Below, in pieces: positions 15,701 to 22,159 of a DNA stretch of 23,050 bases. Within the stretch, counting starts at the first letter, position 1; each line of letters opens with the position of its first letter. The notes under the pieces are model-generated. The model did not search any database and had not been told where the DNA came from. It worked only from the letters and a program-made list of their open reading frames with translations. The position numbers were made by a program, and so were the translations under genes. The DNA lies in NCBI GenBank assembly GCA_964624235.1, contig CAZUXY010000067.1:1-23050 (forward strand), read 5' to 3'. Source of the stretch: CAZUXY01 sp964624235. Its GTDB lineage: Bacteria > Spirochaetota > UBA4802 > UBA5368.

Positions 15701-15892
15701 TCAACCCGTTTTTACGAAAACCGAGCGATGGTATTCCCTGATTTTGTCCATGATTTCCTCCACGGATTCTTTTGCCAGGTATTTCCGGTCATTGGTCATG
15801 GTAATGGTGGTATCAGGACGTGCCTCAATGGTCTCTATATGGTTTGAGTTGAGCACATATTCGTCTCCGTTAAGTCTGTGCAGCGTAATCAT
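15701..15892 (-). CDS. flbD: FlbD family protein
   Basis: A 63-residue protein beginning MITLHRLNGDEYVLNSNHIE and carrying the small mixed alpha/beta pattern of FlbD (PF06289), found beside motA in spirochaetes, Clostridia and others. Its molecular role is unknown. The start is set by a strong GGAGG seven bases upstream of the ATG at 15892; the frame extends further upstream as a 100-codon ORF, but that part overlaps the preceding gene. The ATG follows that gene's stop by one base (TAA-C-ATG), so the two are probably coupled. Confidence 0.92.
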   Translation of the reverse strand: MITLHRLNGDEYVLNSNHIETIEARPDTTITMTNDRKYLAKESVEEIMDKIREYHRSVFVKTG

Positions 15893-15893
15893 G

Positions 15894-16802
15894 TTACCTC
15901 CTTCCTTTTCTGCCGTCGATGAGACTGAAAAAATCCTTGAGGGATGTTTTTTGAACTTTCCCCTCGGAACATCCCGGTTCACTACTGTCATATATCGGCA
16001 CACTGCTTTTCGAAAACAATTCCTCCAGCCATATTTTAGCGGTCAGGAACTGGTTATTGGTGAAGTAGAGCCGCTCTTCCCGGTTTATCATGTATTCCCG
16101 GGCCCGCCATATCCCAGAAAACTCCATGGTTTCAAGGGGGTTCATGCGGTCGGTTCTGACCGCAAGCTGCCGGTGACGTATAGTGTGGGGAACATAAAAC
16201 TTTCGATGGAACCCCAGGTCGTTACCGACCATAACCAGCGACAGCGGAGAGCATCCCAGGGCAAGAGCCGCCGCCTGAGTCGTTACTACGCTGCCGGTGG
16301 CGACATATCCCAGACCGGTTCCTGCGCTTTCCCAGAGACGGTCATAGTGCTCATCATGGATCATCCAGTTGTAAAAAGAAACACTCCCCTCCCACTGCAT
16401 CAGATTATAATGCGATATGCAGCTGAATGCCAGAAGTCGGATCCTGGCAGTATCAATACCGTGGAAAAAACCCGCCGGTGATGTTTCACAGGAAATAACG
16501 AAACCCGGGGTTATGCCGTTACGAACCAGTGGTGCCAGCGCCATATCGACGGCAATGACGGCTACCTCGGCTCGATACTGATATTTTTTCAGCAGACTAT
16601 AACTTTTCGCCAGGGAGGGACCGGCACCAATGATCAGTACGTGCTTACCCGCGATCAGTGGAACCACCTCCTGCAGTCCGCCGAAGCGCTGTATCAGGGG
16701 CAGGTTCTTATCAAGATTCCTTTTAAAGGCGGAATACCGCTCTCTCAGGATCCCTCTATTCATCTGTTCAAAAAGAGTGGTTTTATCTACCATCACGCAC
16801 AT
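15894..16802 (-). CDS. MptE-like / DUF115 (motility-associated factor) protein
   Basis: A protein of about 302 residues resembling the MptE-like/DUF115 family (PF01973), which includes the Maf proteins linked to flagellin glycosylation. It has a Rossmann-like motif VLIIGAGPSLAKS (residues about 55-67) and the family segment VDMALAPLVRNGITPGFVIS (85-104), then AAALALGCSPLSLVMVGNDL further on. Family members transfer phosphoryl-linked or sugar groups; the substrate here is unknown. The stop sits one base before flbD, which ties it to motility. The start is uncertain: ATG at 16802 or 16793, while a TTG at 16820 is possible; none has a strong ribosome binding site. Motility accessory function is inferred from context. 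Confidence 0.75.
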   Translation of the reverse strand: MCVMVDKTTLFEQMNRGILRERYSAFKRNLDKNLPLIQRFGGLQEVVPLIAGKHVLIIGAGPSLAKSYSLLKKYQYRAEVAVIAVDMALAPLVRNGITPGFVISCETSPAGFFHGIDTARIRLLAFSCISHYNLMQWEGSVSFYNWMIHDEHYDRLWESAGTGLGYVATGSVVTTQAAALALGCSPLSLVMVGNDLGFHRKFYVPHTIRHRQLAVRTDRMNPLETMEFSGIWRAREYMINREERLYFTNNQFLTAKIWLEELFSKSSVPIYDSSEPGCSEGKVQKTSLKDFFSLIDGRKGRR

Positions 16803-16820
16803 TCCGACTGACGGACTCAA

Positions 16821-17136
16821 CTCAAACCTTTCGGTTCAAGATCCTTCCCGTGACAACGGGTGACTTTCTTCGTCATGAAACCGGCAGCGAATATACATTC
16901 CATAACCCGGAAACAAATCAATCATCACACTATTACAGGATGTTGTTTTATAGAAGAATGTCAACTCAAAGCAGGACTAATTACCGCAGGATTCCAGGAT
17001 TTATCATAATAATTATATGTAAATAACGGCCGAAATCATTTTAGTAATATATGAATAGTTTAATTTTTTTCAAATAATTTTAATAAATATTTTTTTTATT
17101 TATCGGCAGTATGCTATATTACACATGAGATATCGG
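16821..17136. other. AT-rich intergenic region before the flagellar cluster
   Basis: No credible ORF is present in these 316 bases. It is strongly AT-rich at 17000-17100 (several long A/T runs). On the minus strand it contains TTGACA at 16964-16959, without a recognisable -10 at 16-18 bases, and a perfect GCCGATAA at 17107-17100. CCCGT and ACGGG (16847-16860) form a 5-bp stem in the leader of the DUF115 gene. It probably carries the leading promoter of the cluster, but no convincing full promoter is seen. Confidence 0.5.
17100..17107 (-). promoter_or_regulatory. Sigma-28-like -10 element
   Basis: The minus strand reads GCCGATAA, a perfect match to the consensus -10 of sigma-28 promoters. The base run 15 bases upstream is not TAAA, so the -35 is poor, and the site is about 300 bases before the DUF115 gene. 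About one such 8-mer is expected by chance in a window this size on both strands. Confidence 0.22.
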
Positions 17137-18276
17137 TTAATAACCTAATCCATAGACCACTTTCTCTTTAACTTTTTCGACGGACATCTTCGGGTGTCCG
17201 TTTTCTTTTACATAACCGTCGCATCCTTCGAGGAGACGGGAAACAGTAACCATCTGAAAACCTCTTTTATGCAATCCGGGAATGATTTTTTTTAAAATAT
17301 CAGCCGTGTCACTCCGTTCACCATTCATATGCATGAGCACGATAGATCCGTTTCGCACTCTATCCATCACGGTTTTTACTATCCTGTCGCCTCCGAAATC
17401 CTTTCGGTAATCCTGGGACTCTACATCCCATAAGACGGTGGTCAGGCCCAGCCGCGCCGCTGTTCTGGAAACGATATAATTCGTTTTGCCATAGGGGGGA
17501 CGAAAAAACAAACCATGGGTGCCGGCCACCCTGGAAATCCTTTCCTGGGTAGCCTTAAGTTCATTGCCTATAATCCTGGGGGAAGCATGGGTCAAATCGA
17601 TATGAGTGTATGAATGGTTGGCTACCTCAAAATAGGGAATCACGGCAAGCCGCCGCACTACATCGGGATGATGCTCAATGAATTTCCCCGTAAGAAAAAA
17701 CGTCACCGGGGTCTGATATGCCATCAAAACATTAATGATACGGTTAAAGCCTGCACCATCCCCTCCTATCAATCCTGAATCGAGAGTCAATGATATCCTG
17801 GGAACATTACGAGGCCCATGTGATACAGGTTTGCCATGTTTGAGGCTCATGGCGGTTCCGACAGGGGCCAGATCTTTTTTTTTCATTCCGTATCTGCTTT
17901 CGGTTTTAGAGGCGGAGGAACTCCACGTGTAATCGGCCTCCATTCGAAAGGTTGCGTACGCGTCAAACCGGGGCATTAGAAGAAGGGGAGTGCCGTCATT
18001 GACACCGCCTTCGGAATGCTTCTTTTCGCGGATATTTCTCTGGATTTTATCTCGGCCATGTACAGGATCTTTAATCTTTTTACGAACCAGTACCCAGTAT
18101 GCCCTGTACTGCCGCAGATAATCACCAAACACCGATCTTACCCTGACTACCATCCGGTTTCTTTGTGATTCCATCGTTTTTTTATTCATGGGGACATTGA
18201 AACGGTAACTGCCGTAGAACATACCGATTATAACTGCCGGTATGATGATTTTCAGGTATGGTTGTAACCGTTTCAT
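17137..18276 (-). CDS. Membrane-anchored polysaccharide deacetylase (NodB domain)
   Basis: A 379-residue protein with an N-terminal hydrophobic anchor (residues about 8-24), a basic linker to about 155, then a NodB-type carbohydrate esterase 4 domain. Motifs in order: SLTLDSGLIG (163-170 region) in place of TFDDG, HSYTH (221-225), RPPYG (259-263), WDVESQD (283-289), and LMHMNG (314-319). The metal-binding second Asp of motif 1 is Ser167, as in family members with TFDxG variants; the catalytic Asp166 and both motif-2 histidines remain. Such enzymes remove acetyl groups from GlcNAc in peptidoglycan or exopolysaccharide, outside the membrane. ATG at 18276 has GGAG upstream. It faces the same way as the flagellar cluster but is separated from it by 300 bases. 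Confidence 0.88.
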   Translation of the reverse strand: MKRLQPYLKIIIPAVIIGMFYGSYRFNVPMNKKTMESQRNRMVVRVRSVFGDYLRQYRAYWVLVRKKIKDPVHGRDKIQRNIREKKHSEGGVNDGTPLLLMPRFDAYATFRMEADYTWSSSASKTESRYGMKKKDLAPVGTAMSLKHGKPVSHGPRNVPRISLTLDSGLIGGDGAGFNRIINVLMAYQTPVTFFLTGKFIEHHPDVVRRLAVIPYFEVANHSYTHIDLTHASPRIIGNELKATQERISRVAGTHGLFFRPPYGKTNYIVSRTAARLGLTTVLWDVESQDYRKDFGGDRIVKTVMDRVRNGSIVLMHMNGERSDTADILKKIIPGLHKRGFQMVTVSRLLEGCDGYVKENGHPKMSVEKVKEKVVYGLGY

Positions 18277-18346
18277 GACTCCATCACATTCATGTACTGC
18301 ATAGTATTTGCTACTCCGTTACGGCAAAAACCAGCCTGTGAACAAT

Positions 18347-18382
18347 TAGAATTACTTTTCTTACATTTTCGGTAGAATTACT
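18347..18382. repeat. 10-bp direct repeat upstream of the deacetylase gene
   Basis: TAGAATTACT occurs twice, starting 26 bases apart (18347 and 18373), about 70-105 bases upstream of the deacetylase start. The spacing is about 2.5 helical turns. It could be a pair of binding sites; no factor is known. Confidence 0.3.
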
Positions 18383-18462
18383 CACGGATTTCAGGGAATT
18401 TATCGGATTATTCAAAAAGACACCCATATCGAATCATTGTGCAAATATGCCGACATATAGCT

Positions 18463-18477
18463 TTCACTCACAGTGAA
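18463..18477. repeat. Operator-like inverted repeat
   Basis: TTCACT-CAC-AGTGAA is a perfect 6-bp inverted repeat with a 3-base centre, about 187 bases upstream of the deacetylase start. The symmetry suits a dimeric regulator, but a single occurrence is not proof. Confidence 0.3.
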
Positions 18478-19077
18478 TCACATTGTTTTTAAAATTTCCA
18501 GCCAGTACCATTCCAGGCAGACCATATAGTATCATAACCGCTTACCCGGTACAATGAAAAACCGGCGGTGATCGAAAGGATAGATTATTATCCTCCAGAT
18601 ACAGGTGTAGTGCTTTTTCAGGCGAACCGCAATGACCTGTCACAGCATAATTACCTTCTTACACCTCATGACCTTATAAAATTAAATTTTCCAAACAATT
18701 CTCAGATCGGCAGTGCCGTATTGTCTGAGATATGCTGCCGTGTCGATCAGGTATTGCCGCCATACTACATGAAGATTCACCTTTTCTCATGCCCTGCGAG
18801 GGATAAACTGATGCTAAACCAACTGCAAGGTCAGGCCTTCTAACGTTGGTTCTTATATATTTAGGAATGAGGTTTCCGTACGTTTTTGTTTAAACATTGT
18901 CCATAAAGCATAAGATTGATTGTTATTAATATAACTGTTAGTTTACATGCAGGATACGACATCATAATTCATAACAATAAAACCGAATAACAGGGAACGC
19001 GTGTATAAATCAGGCTTTCCCTTAAAAAATCTATTTTTATTTTACCGAAGCGTTTACAGAACGGCAAGGAAACATCA

Positions 19078-19290
19078 ATGAAAAGAATCATTCTTGCGGT
19101 GATTGCGGCATGCCTGCTTGGCTGCGGAAATTCACATCCTTCTTCCATAAATAAGGTCAGTCCCGCCGAGGATATCGCGGGCAATATCAACACCGTTTGC
19201 ATTGAAGGCCATGTATATTACCTGTGGCGCCCCACAAACGGGCTGGCCCCCAAACTGCAGGACAACGGCAAACCGGTTAAATGCAAATAA
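19078..19290 (+). CDS. Small lipoprotein (hypothetical)
   Basis: A 70-residue protein with a lipoprotein signal: a basic start (MKRIILAVIAACLLGCG) and a lipobox LLGC ending at Cys16. The mature protein is about 55 residues, has two more cysteines (in NTVCIEGHVYYLW and near the C-terminal PVKCK) that could form a disulphide, and ends GLAPKLQDNGKPVKCK. Small bacterial lipoproteins with a 'C-x-G-x-x-Y ... DGKPVKC' pattern exist, so this is likely a real gene. An AAGGA ribosome binding site lies about eight bases before the ATG. It is expected to be anchored in a membrane facing the periplasm or outside. Function is unknown. Confidence 0.75.
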   Translation: MKRIILAVIAACLLGCGNSHPSSINKVSPAEDIAGNINTVCIEGHVYYLWRPTNGLAPKLQDNGKPVKCK

Positions 19291-19713
19291 CCTCATTGCA
19301 CTCCCCTAACTGATACTGCCGTAATTGGGGACACCGTGTGTCGTAATGGTATAAGTGCCATGTGATTTCGCACGTCATCAGGCGGTGGAAAAGCATACAC
19401 ATTACAGAGACATCGTGATAATTCAAATCTCCAGTCCCAATAAAGTAGTTGACCTGTCGGTATAATCCATAAAGATAATCACTTCATTCCTGAACAGTCG
19501 CATCTGTTTAGACCATGATCGACACTCGATTACGAATGCTCTGCGTTACATTACCAGGCGGCGTCACGTACAGAGCCCCTGCCGCAGTTCAATACCAGTA
19601 TCATCGTGTAAGATGGTATTCATGTTTCATGGATCTGCTTCCGGCAGTATTTGAAAGAATTGATTCAGTTAAGAAAATTAATCCATCATCTTAAACCAGC
19701 AAAAGGATAATAC
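19291..19713. other. Intergenic region upstream of cstA, structured
   Basis: No gene is seen in these 423 bases. It holds the nested fold described at 19324-19441 and a 7-bp inverted repeat AATACCA/TGGTATT (19591-19620). A TATAAT at 19461-19466 has no suitable -35. The cstA promoter should lie here, but is not identified. Confidence 0.5.
19324..19441. repeat. Nested stem-loop element with GGGGACACC end
   Basis: An outer stem pairs ATTG-GGGAC (19324-19332) with GTCCCAAT (19434-19441), 8 bp with one bulged G. Inside it TGTC-GTAATG-GTAT (19339-19352) pairs with ATAC-a-CATTAC-aga-GACA (19395-19412), 14 bp with bulges of one and three bases. A further GTGC/GCAC (19355-19358/19370-19373) lies at the top. 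The left end, TAATTGGGGACACC, resembles sequences I associate with RAYT/IS200-like repeat families. It could be a remnant of such a repeat, a non-coding RNA, or a leader structure; no transposase is present. Confidence 0.45.
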
Positions 19714-21429
19714 ATGGATGCACTCATTCTAATGGTTGTGACTTTTCTCGGTTATATCCTCATGTACCGGTTTTACGGTCAGTTTATCGGTAAAAAAATT
19801 TTTGGTGTATCATCCTCGGCGCCGGTCCCCGCCAGGGAACTTGAGGATGGAGTGGACTATGTGCCGACCAGAAAAGAGATAATCTTCGGGCACCATTTCA
19901 CGTCTATTGCCGGCACGGGACCCATTGTCGGACCGGCAATTGCCATCATCTGGGGATGGGTCCCCGCGATGCTCTGGGTGTTTTTCGGGAGTGTAATAAT
20001 GGGCGCCGTGCACGACTTCGGTGCTCTAATAATATCCATGAGAAACCAGGGCAAATCCATTTCCGAATATACCGCAAAATATATCAACAGCAGAACCAAG
20101 CTGATATTCTTTATCATTGTATTCCTTGAATTGTGGATCGTGATCGCCGTATTCGGCCTGGTAATGGCCGTTATTTTCAATATGTATCCATCGTCTGTTT
20201 TACCGATCTGGCTGGAAATTCCCATAGCGATGTTCCTGGGGCACATGGTGTATCAGAAGAACCAAAGCGTTATGCTCTGGTCTATTTTCGCAATAATCGC
20301 AATGTACGTTACGGTCATTGCCGGTTATTTCCTTGAGCTTAAAATGCCGGGTGCTTTTGGAATTCCCGCAACGGGAATGTGGACAATAATATTATTCATA
20401 TACGCCTACATTGCATCAATCCTGCCGGTGACAACACTGCTACAACCGAGAGATTACATAAACTCCCATGAATTGCTGATTGCGATGGCATTACTGATAA
20501 TAGGTGTTTTTATTTCGCCTTTTATCTCGAATTTTTCGCTGGTCGCCCCCGCGGTGCAAATCAGCCCTCCAAAAGCGCCGCCCATGTGGCCTTTTCTCTT
20601 CATCACAATCGCCTGTGGCGCCATTTCCGGCTTTCACGCGCTGGTGTCGTCGGGTACAAGCTCCAAACAGGTGAGCAGCGAGGAAGATTCGATTTTCGTG
20701 GGATATGGGTCAATGCTGGTGGAAGGCATGCTGGCTACCCTGGTCATCATAGCCGTAGCGGCCGGTATCGGGCTGGAATATAAAGGGAGCAGCGGTGTTG
20801 CGGCGTGGAATACCCATTATTCATCATGGGTGGCAGCCGACGGGTTGGGATCGCAGGTCAGCGCTTTTGTCATAGGTTCCGCCAATATGATTCAGGGGAT
20901 CGGCATACCACATGGAATCGCCGTGACCATAATGGGAGTATTCGTCGCGTCATTCGCCGGAACCACACTGGATACGGCAACCAGGATACAGCGTTATGTG
21001 ACCACCGAAATGTTTACCGGTATGAAGATCAACGTATTCGCCAATCGCCATGTAGCCACATCGTTTGCGGTGCTAACCGCGTGCCTGCTCGCATTCGCTA
21101 CGGGAGCCGACGGCAAGGGAGCTCTTAAACTCTGGCCGCTCTTCGGCGCGGTCAACCAGACCCTGGCGGCCCTTGCATTGTTTGTTATCACCCTGTATCT
21201 GAAAAGAAAAGGCGGCGTCAAATGGCTGTTTGCGGCCGTACCCGGAGTTTTCATGGCCATTATGACGTTATGGGCTCTCGTTATGAACCAGTTGAAATAT
21301 ATGTCGGCGAAAAACACCATGCTTCAGATAGTTAATGCCGTAATTCTCATTATTGTGGCGTGGATAATTATTGAGGCAGTAATTCAATTTTTCAGAACCC
21401 CTGACACTAATGAACTTTCAGGTGACTGA
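19714..21429 (+). CDS. cstA: CstA-family carbon starvation / peptide-pyruvate transporter
   Basis: A 571-residue membrane protein with roughly 15 hydrophobic segments. The CstA signature is present: GHHFTSIAGTGPIVGPAIAI (residues about 59-78) followed by WGWVPAMLWVFFGSVIMGAV and HDFGALIISMRNQGKSISE. Later conserved blocks include LQPRDYINS, GFHALVSSGTSSKQV and FAGTTLDTATRIQRY. Family members import peptides or pyruvate during carbon limitation. At 571 residues it is shorter than E. coli CstA (about 700) but within the range of the family in anaerobes. AAGGA seven bases before the ATG at 19714 supports the start. No neighbour encodes a two-component regulator, so substrate is open. The gene runs opposite to the flagellar cluster. 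Confidence 0.93.
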   Translation: MDALILMVVTFLGYILMYRFYGQFIGKKIFGVSSSAPVPARELEDGVDYVPTRKEIIFGHHFTSIAGTGPIVGPAIAIIWGWVPAMLWVFFGSVIMGAVHDFGALIISMRNQGKSISEYTAKYINSRTKLIFFIIVFLELWIVIAVFGLVMAVIFNMYPSSVLPIWLEIPIAMFLGHMVYQKNQSVMLWSIFAIIAMYVTVIAGYFLELKMPGAFGIPATGMWTIILFIYAYIASILPVTTLLQPRDYINSHELLIAMALLIIGVFISPFISNFSLVAPAVQISPPKAPPMWPFLFITIACGAISGFHALVSSGTSSKQVSSEEDSIFVGYGSMLVEGMLATLVIIAVAAGIGLEYKGSSGVAAWNTHYSSWVAADGLGSQVSAFVIGSANMIQGIGIPHGIAVTIMGVFVASFAGTTLDTATRIQRYVTTEMFTGMKINVFANRHVATSFAVLTACLLAFATGADGKGALKLWPLFGAVNQTLAALALFVITLYLKRKGGVKWLFAAVPGVFMAIMTLWALVMNQLKYMSAKNTMLQIVNAVILIIVAWIIIEAVIQFFRTPDTNELSGD

Positions 21430-21838
21430 AAACGGGCATGCGTGTGTAAACCTGACCAAGGTAAGGCCACCGGAAGGTTTTAGTATCCTTCCGGAGAGGA
21501 TCACTCCACCTGCAACATTGTATAAGTCCATGCTTACTGGCGGAATTATCAGAAATACACACCGCAGGTGGAAGTGCATATCACCTTTTTCGATCCATTT
21601 GTATTCTTTACTGCTCCGCCCTGCTAAACCAGGAATATTTTCTACGGCTTGCCGCATGCATGCGTCAGGAATTTCCGAAAAGGCTTCGAAACAATATACA
21701 ATTCATCAAGTATGCTATACCTATCCGGATCCCGGTTTTCAAGGGAATACGGCAATACAAATCTCTAGCAGCAGGCATTCTTATTACACCGTGCAGTCTT
21801 TTTCCACTTCCTTTTAAAAAAGGATTGTCTTTAACGCC
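21430..21838. other. Intergenic region after cstA
   Basis: 409 bases with no convincing gene. The only clear structure is the stem-loop at 21470-21494. An ORF of 135 codons crosses this region but begins inside cstA and looks spurious. The last 30 bases hold AAGGA about 15 bases before the next start, too far for an ideal ribosome binding site. Confidence 0.5.
21470..21494 (+). terminator. Stem-loop after cstA
   Basis: CCGGAAGG (21470-21477) and CCTTCCGG (21487-21494) form a perfect 8-bp GC-rich stem around a 9-base loop, 40 bases after the cstA stop. No T-run follows, so it is not a classical intrinsic terminator. It may still end or stabilise the cstA transcript. Confidence 0.45.
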
Positions 21839-22147
21839 ATGGGATTAAGACTCAAACCATATCCCAAAATGAAAAAGATAGTCAGTTCATTGAAGAGGTG
21901 GTGGCACCGTTATGACCGCTTATACAAGGTGTCATCAGTAAAACTGCTTGAGTGGGAGACCAGGGAGATGGAGAATATTTTCGCCCTGATCCTTTTCGGT
22001 TTTCTGATCGGCCTGCCTTCCGCCCCTGTGTCCATAATGCTGGAATTGCTCCCACTGATGGAAGATGATCTATCAATTGTCATGGAACGCTTAGGTACCG
22101 CGCACGATCCTCTCGGCGAACTATTCTCACTGCTCGATATAGGATAG
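21839..22147 (+). CDS. Small single-segment membrane protein, paired with ArsA-like gene
   Basis: A 102-residue protein with a basic, Trp-containing N-terminal part (KKIVSSLKRWWHRYDRLYK), one hydrophobic segment at about 47-71 (IFALILFGFLIGLPSAPVSI), then an acidic C terminus (LMEDDLSIVMERL). I recognise no named family. Its stop lies 12 bases before the ArsA-like ATPase gene, so the two are almost certainly co-transcribed, and it may be the membrane partner or client of that ATPase (inference). The start is unsure: ATG at 21839 has a weak, distant AAGGA; an internal ATG at 21869 would remove ten residues. The coding call rests on the coherent protein pattern and the tight spacing. Confidence 0.62.
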   Translation: MGLRLKPYPKMKKIVSSLKRWWHRYDRLYKVSSVKLLEWETREMENIFALILFGFLIGLPSAPVSIMLELLPLMEDDLSIVMERLGTAHDPLGELFSLLDIG

Positions 22148-22159
22148 GATAAAAAATAG

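Larger units (their letters stand above)
18277..19077. other. 800-base non-coding region between divergent genes
   Basis: No convincing gene is seen. It contains a direct repeat TAGAATTACT (18347-18356 and 18373-18382), an inverted repeat TTCACT-CAC-AGTGAA (18463-18477), and a CCGGT/ACCGG stem (18546-18565). The promoters of the deacetylase gene (minus) and the lipoprotein gene (plus) must lie here, but no good -35/-10 pair stands out. Composition is more AT-rich than the flagellar cluster. Confidence 0.5.

Noticed and set aside
15893..16003. Upstream extension of the flbD frame to a 100-residue product
   Set aside because: A strong GGAGG and the FlbD family start point to the ATG at 15892; the extension overlaps the DUF115 gene.
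17135..17145. GGTTAATAACC palindrome as terminator of the deacetylase gene
   Set aside because: It overlaps the stop codon, has no loop of workable size and no following T-run; the later A/T runs alone are not sufficient.
18568..18843. 91-codon plus-strand ORF in the deacetylase-lipoprotein gap
   Set aside because: GTG start without a convincing ribosome binding site, no recognisable domain, and an amino acid mix typical of random sequence.
19324..19441. tRNA gene or tRNA remnant
   Set aside because: There is an acceptor-like closing stem and a TTCAAATC sequence, but no matching T stem or anticodon arm, and the length (118 bases) is too great.
19461..19466. TATAAT as the cstA promoter
   Set aside because: No TTGACA-like box at 16-18 bases upstream; the nearby TTGACC is only six bases away.
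21410..21817. 135-codon plus-strand ORF after cstA
   Set aside because: It starts inside the end of cstA and its product is low-coherence (many Ser, His, Ile, Pro), with no family resemblance.
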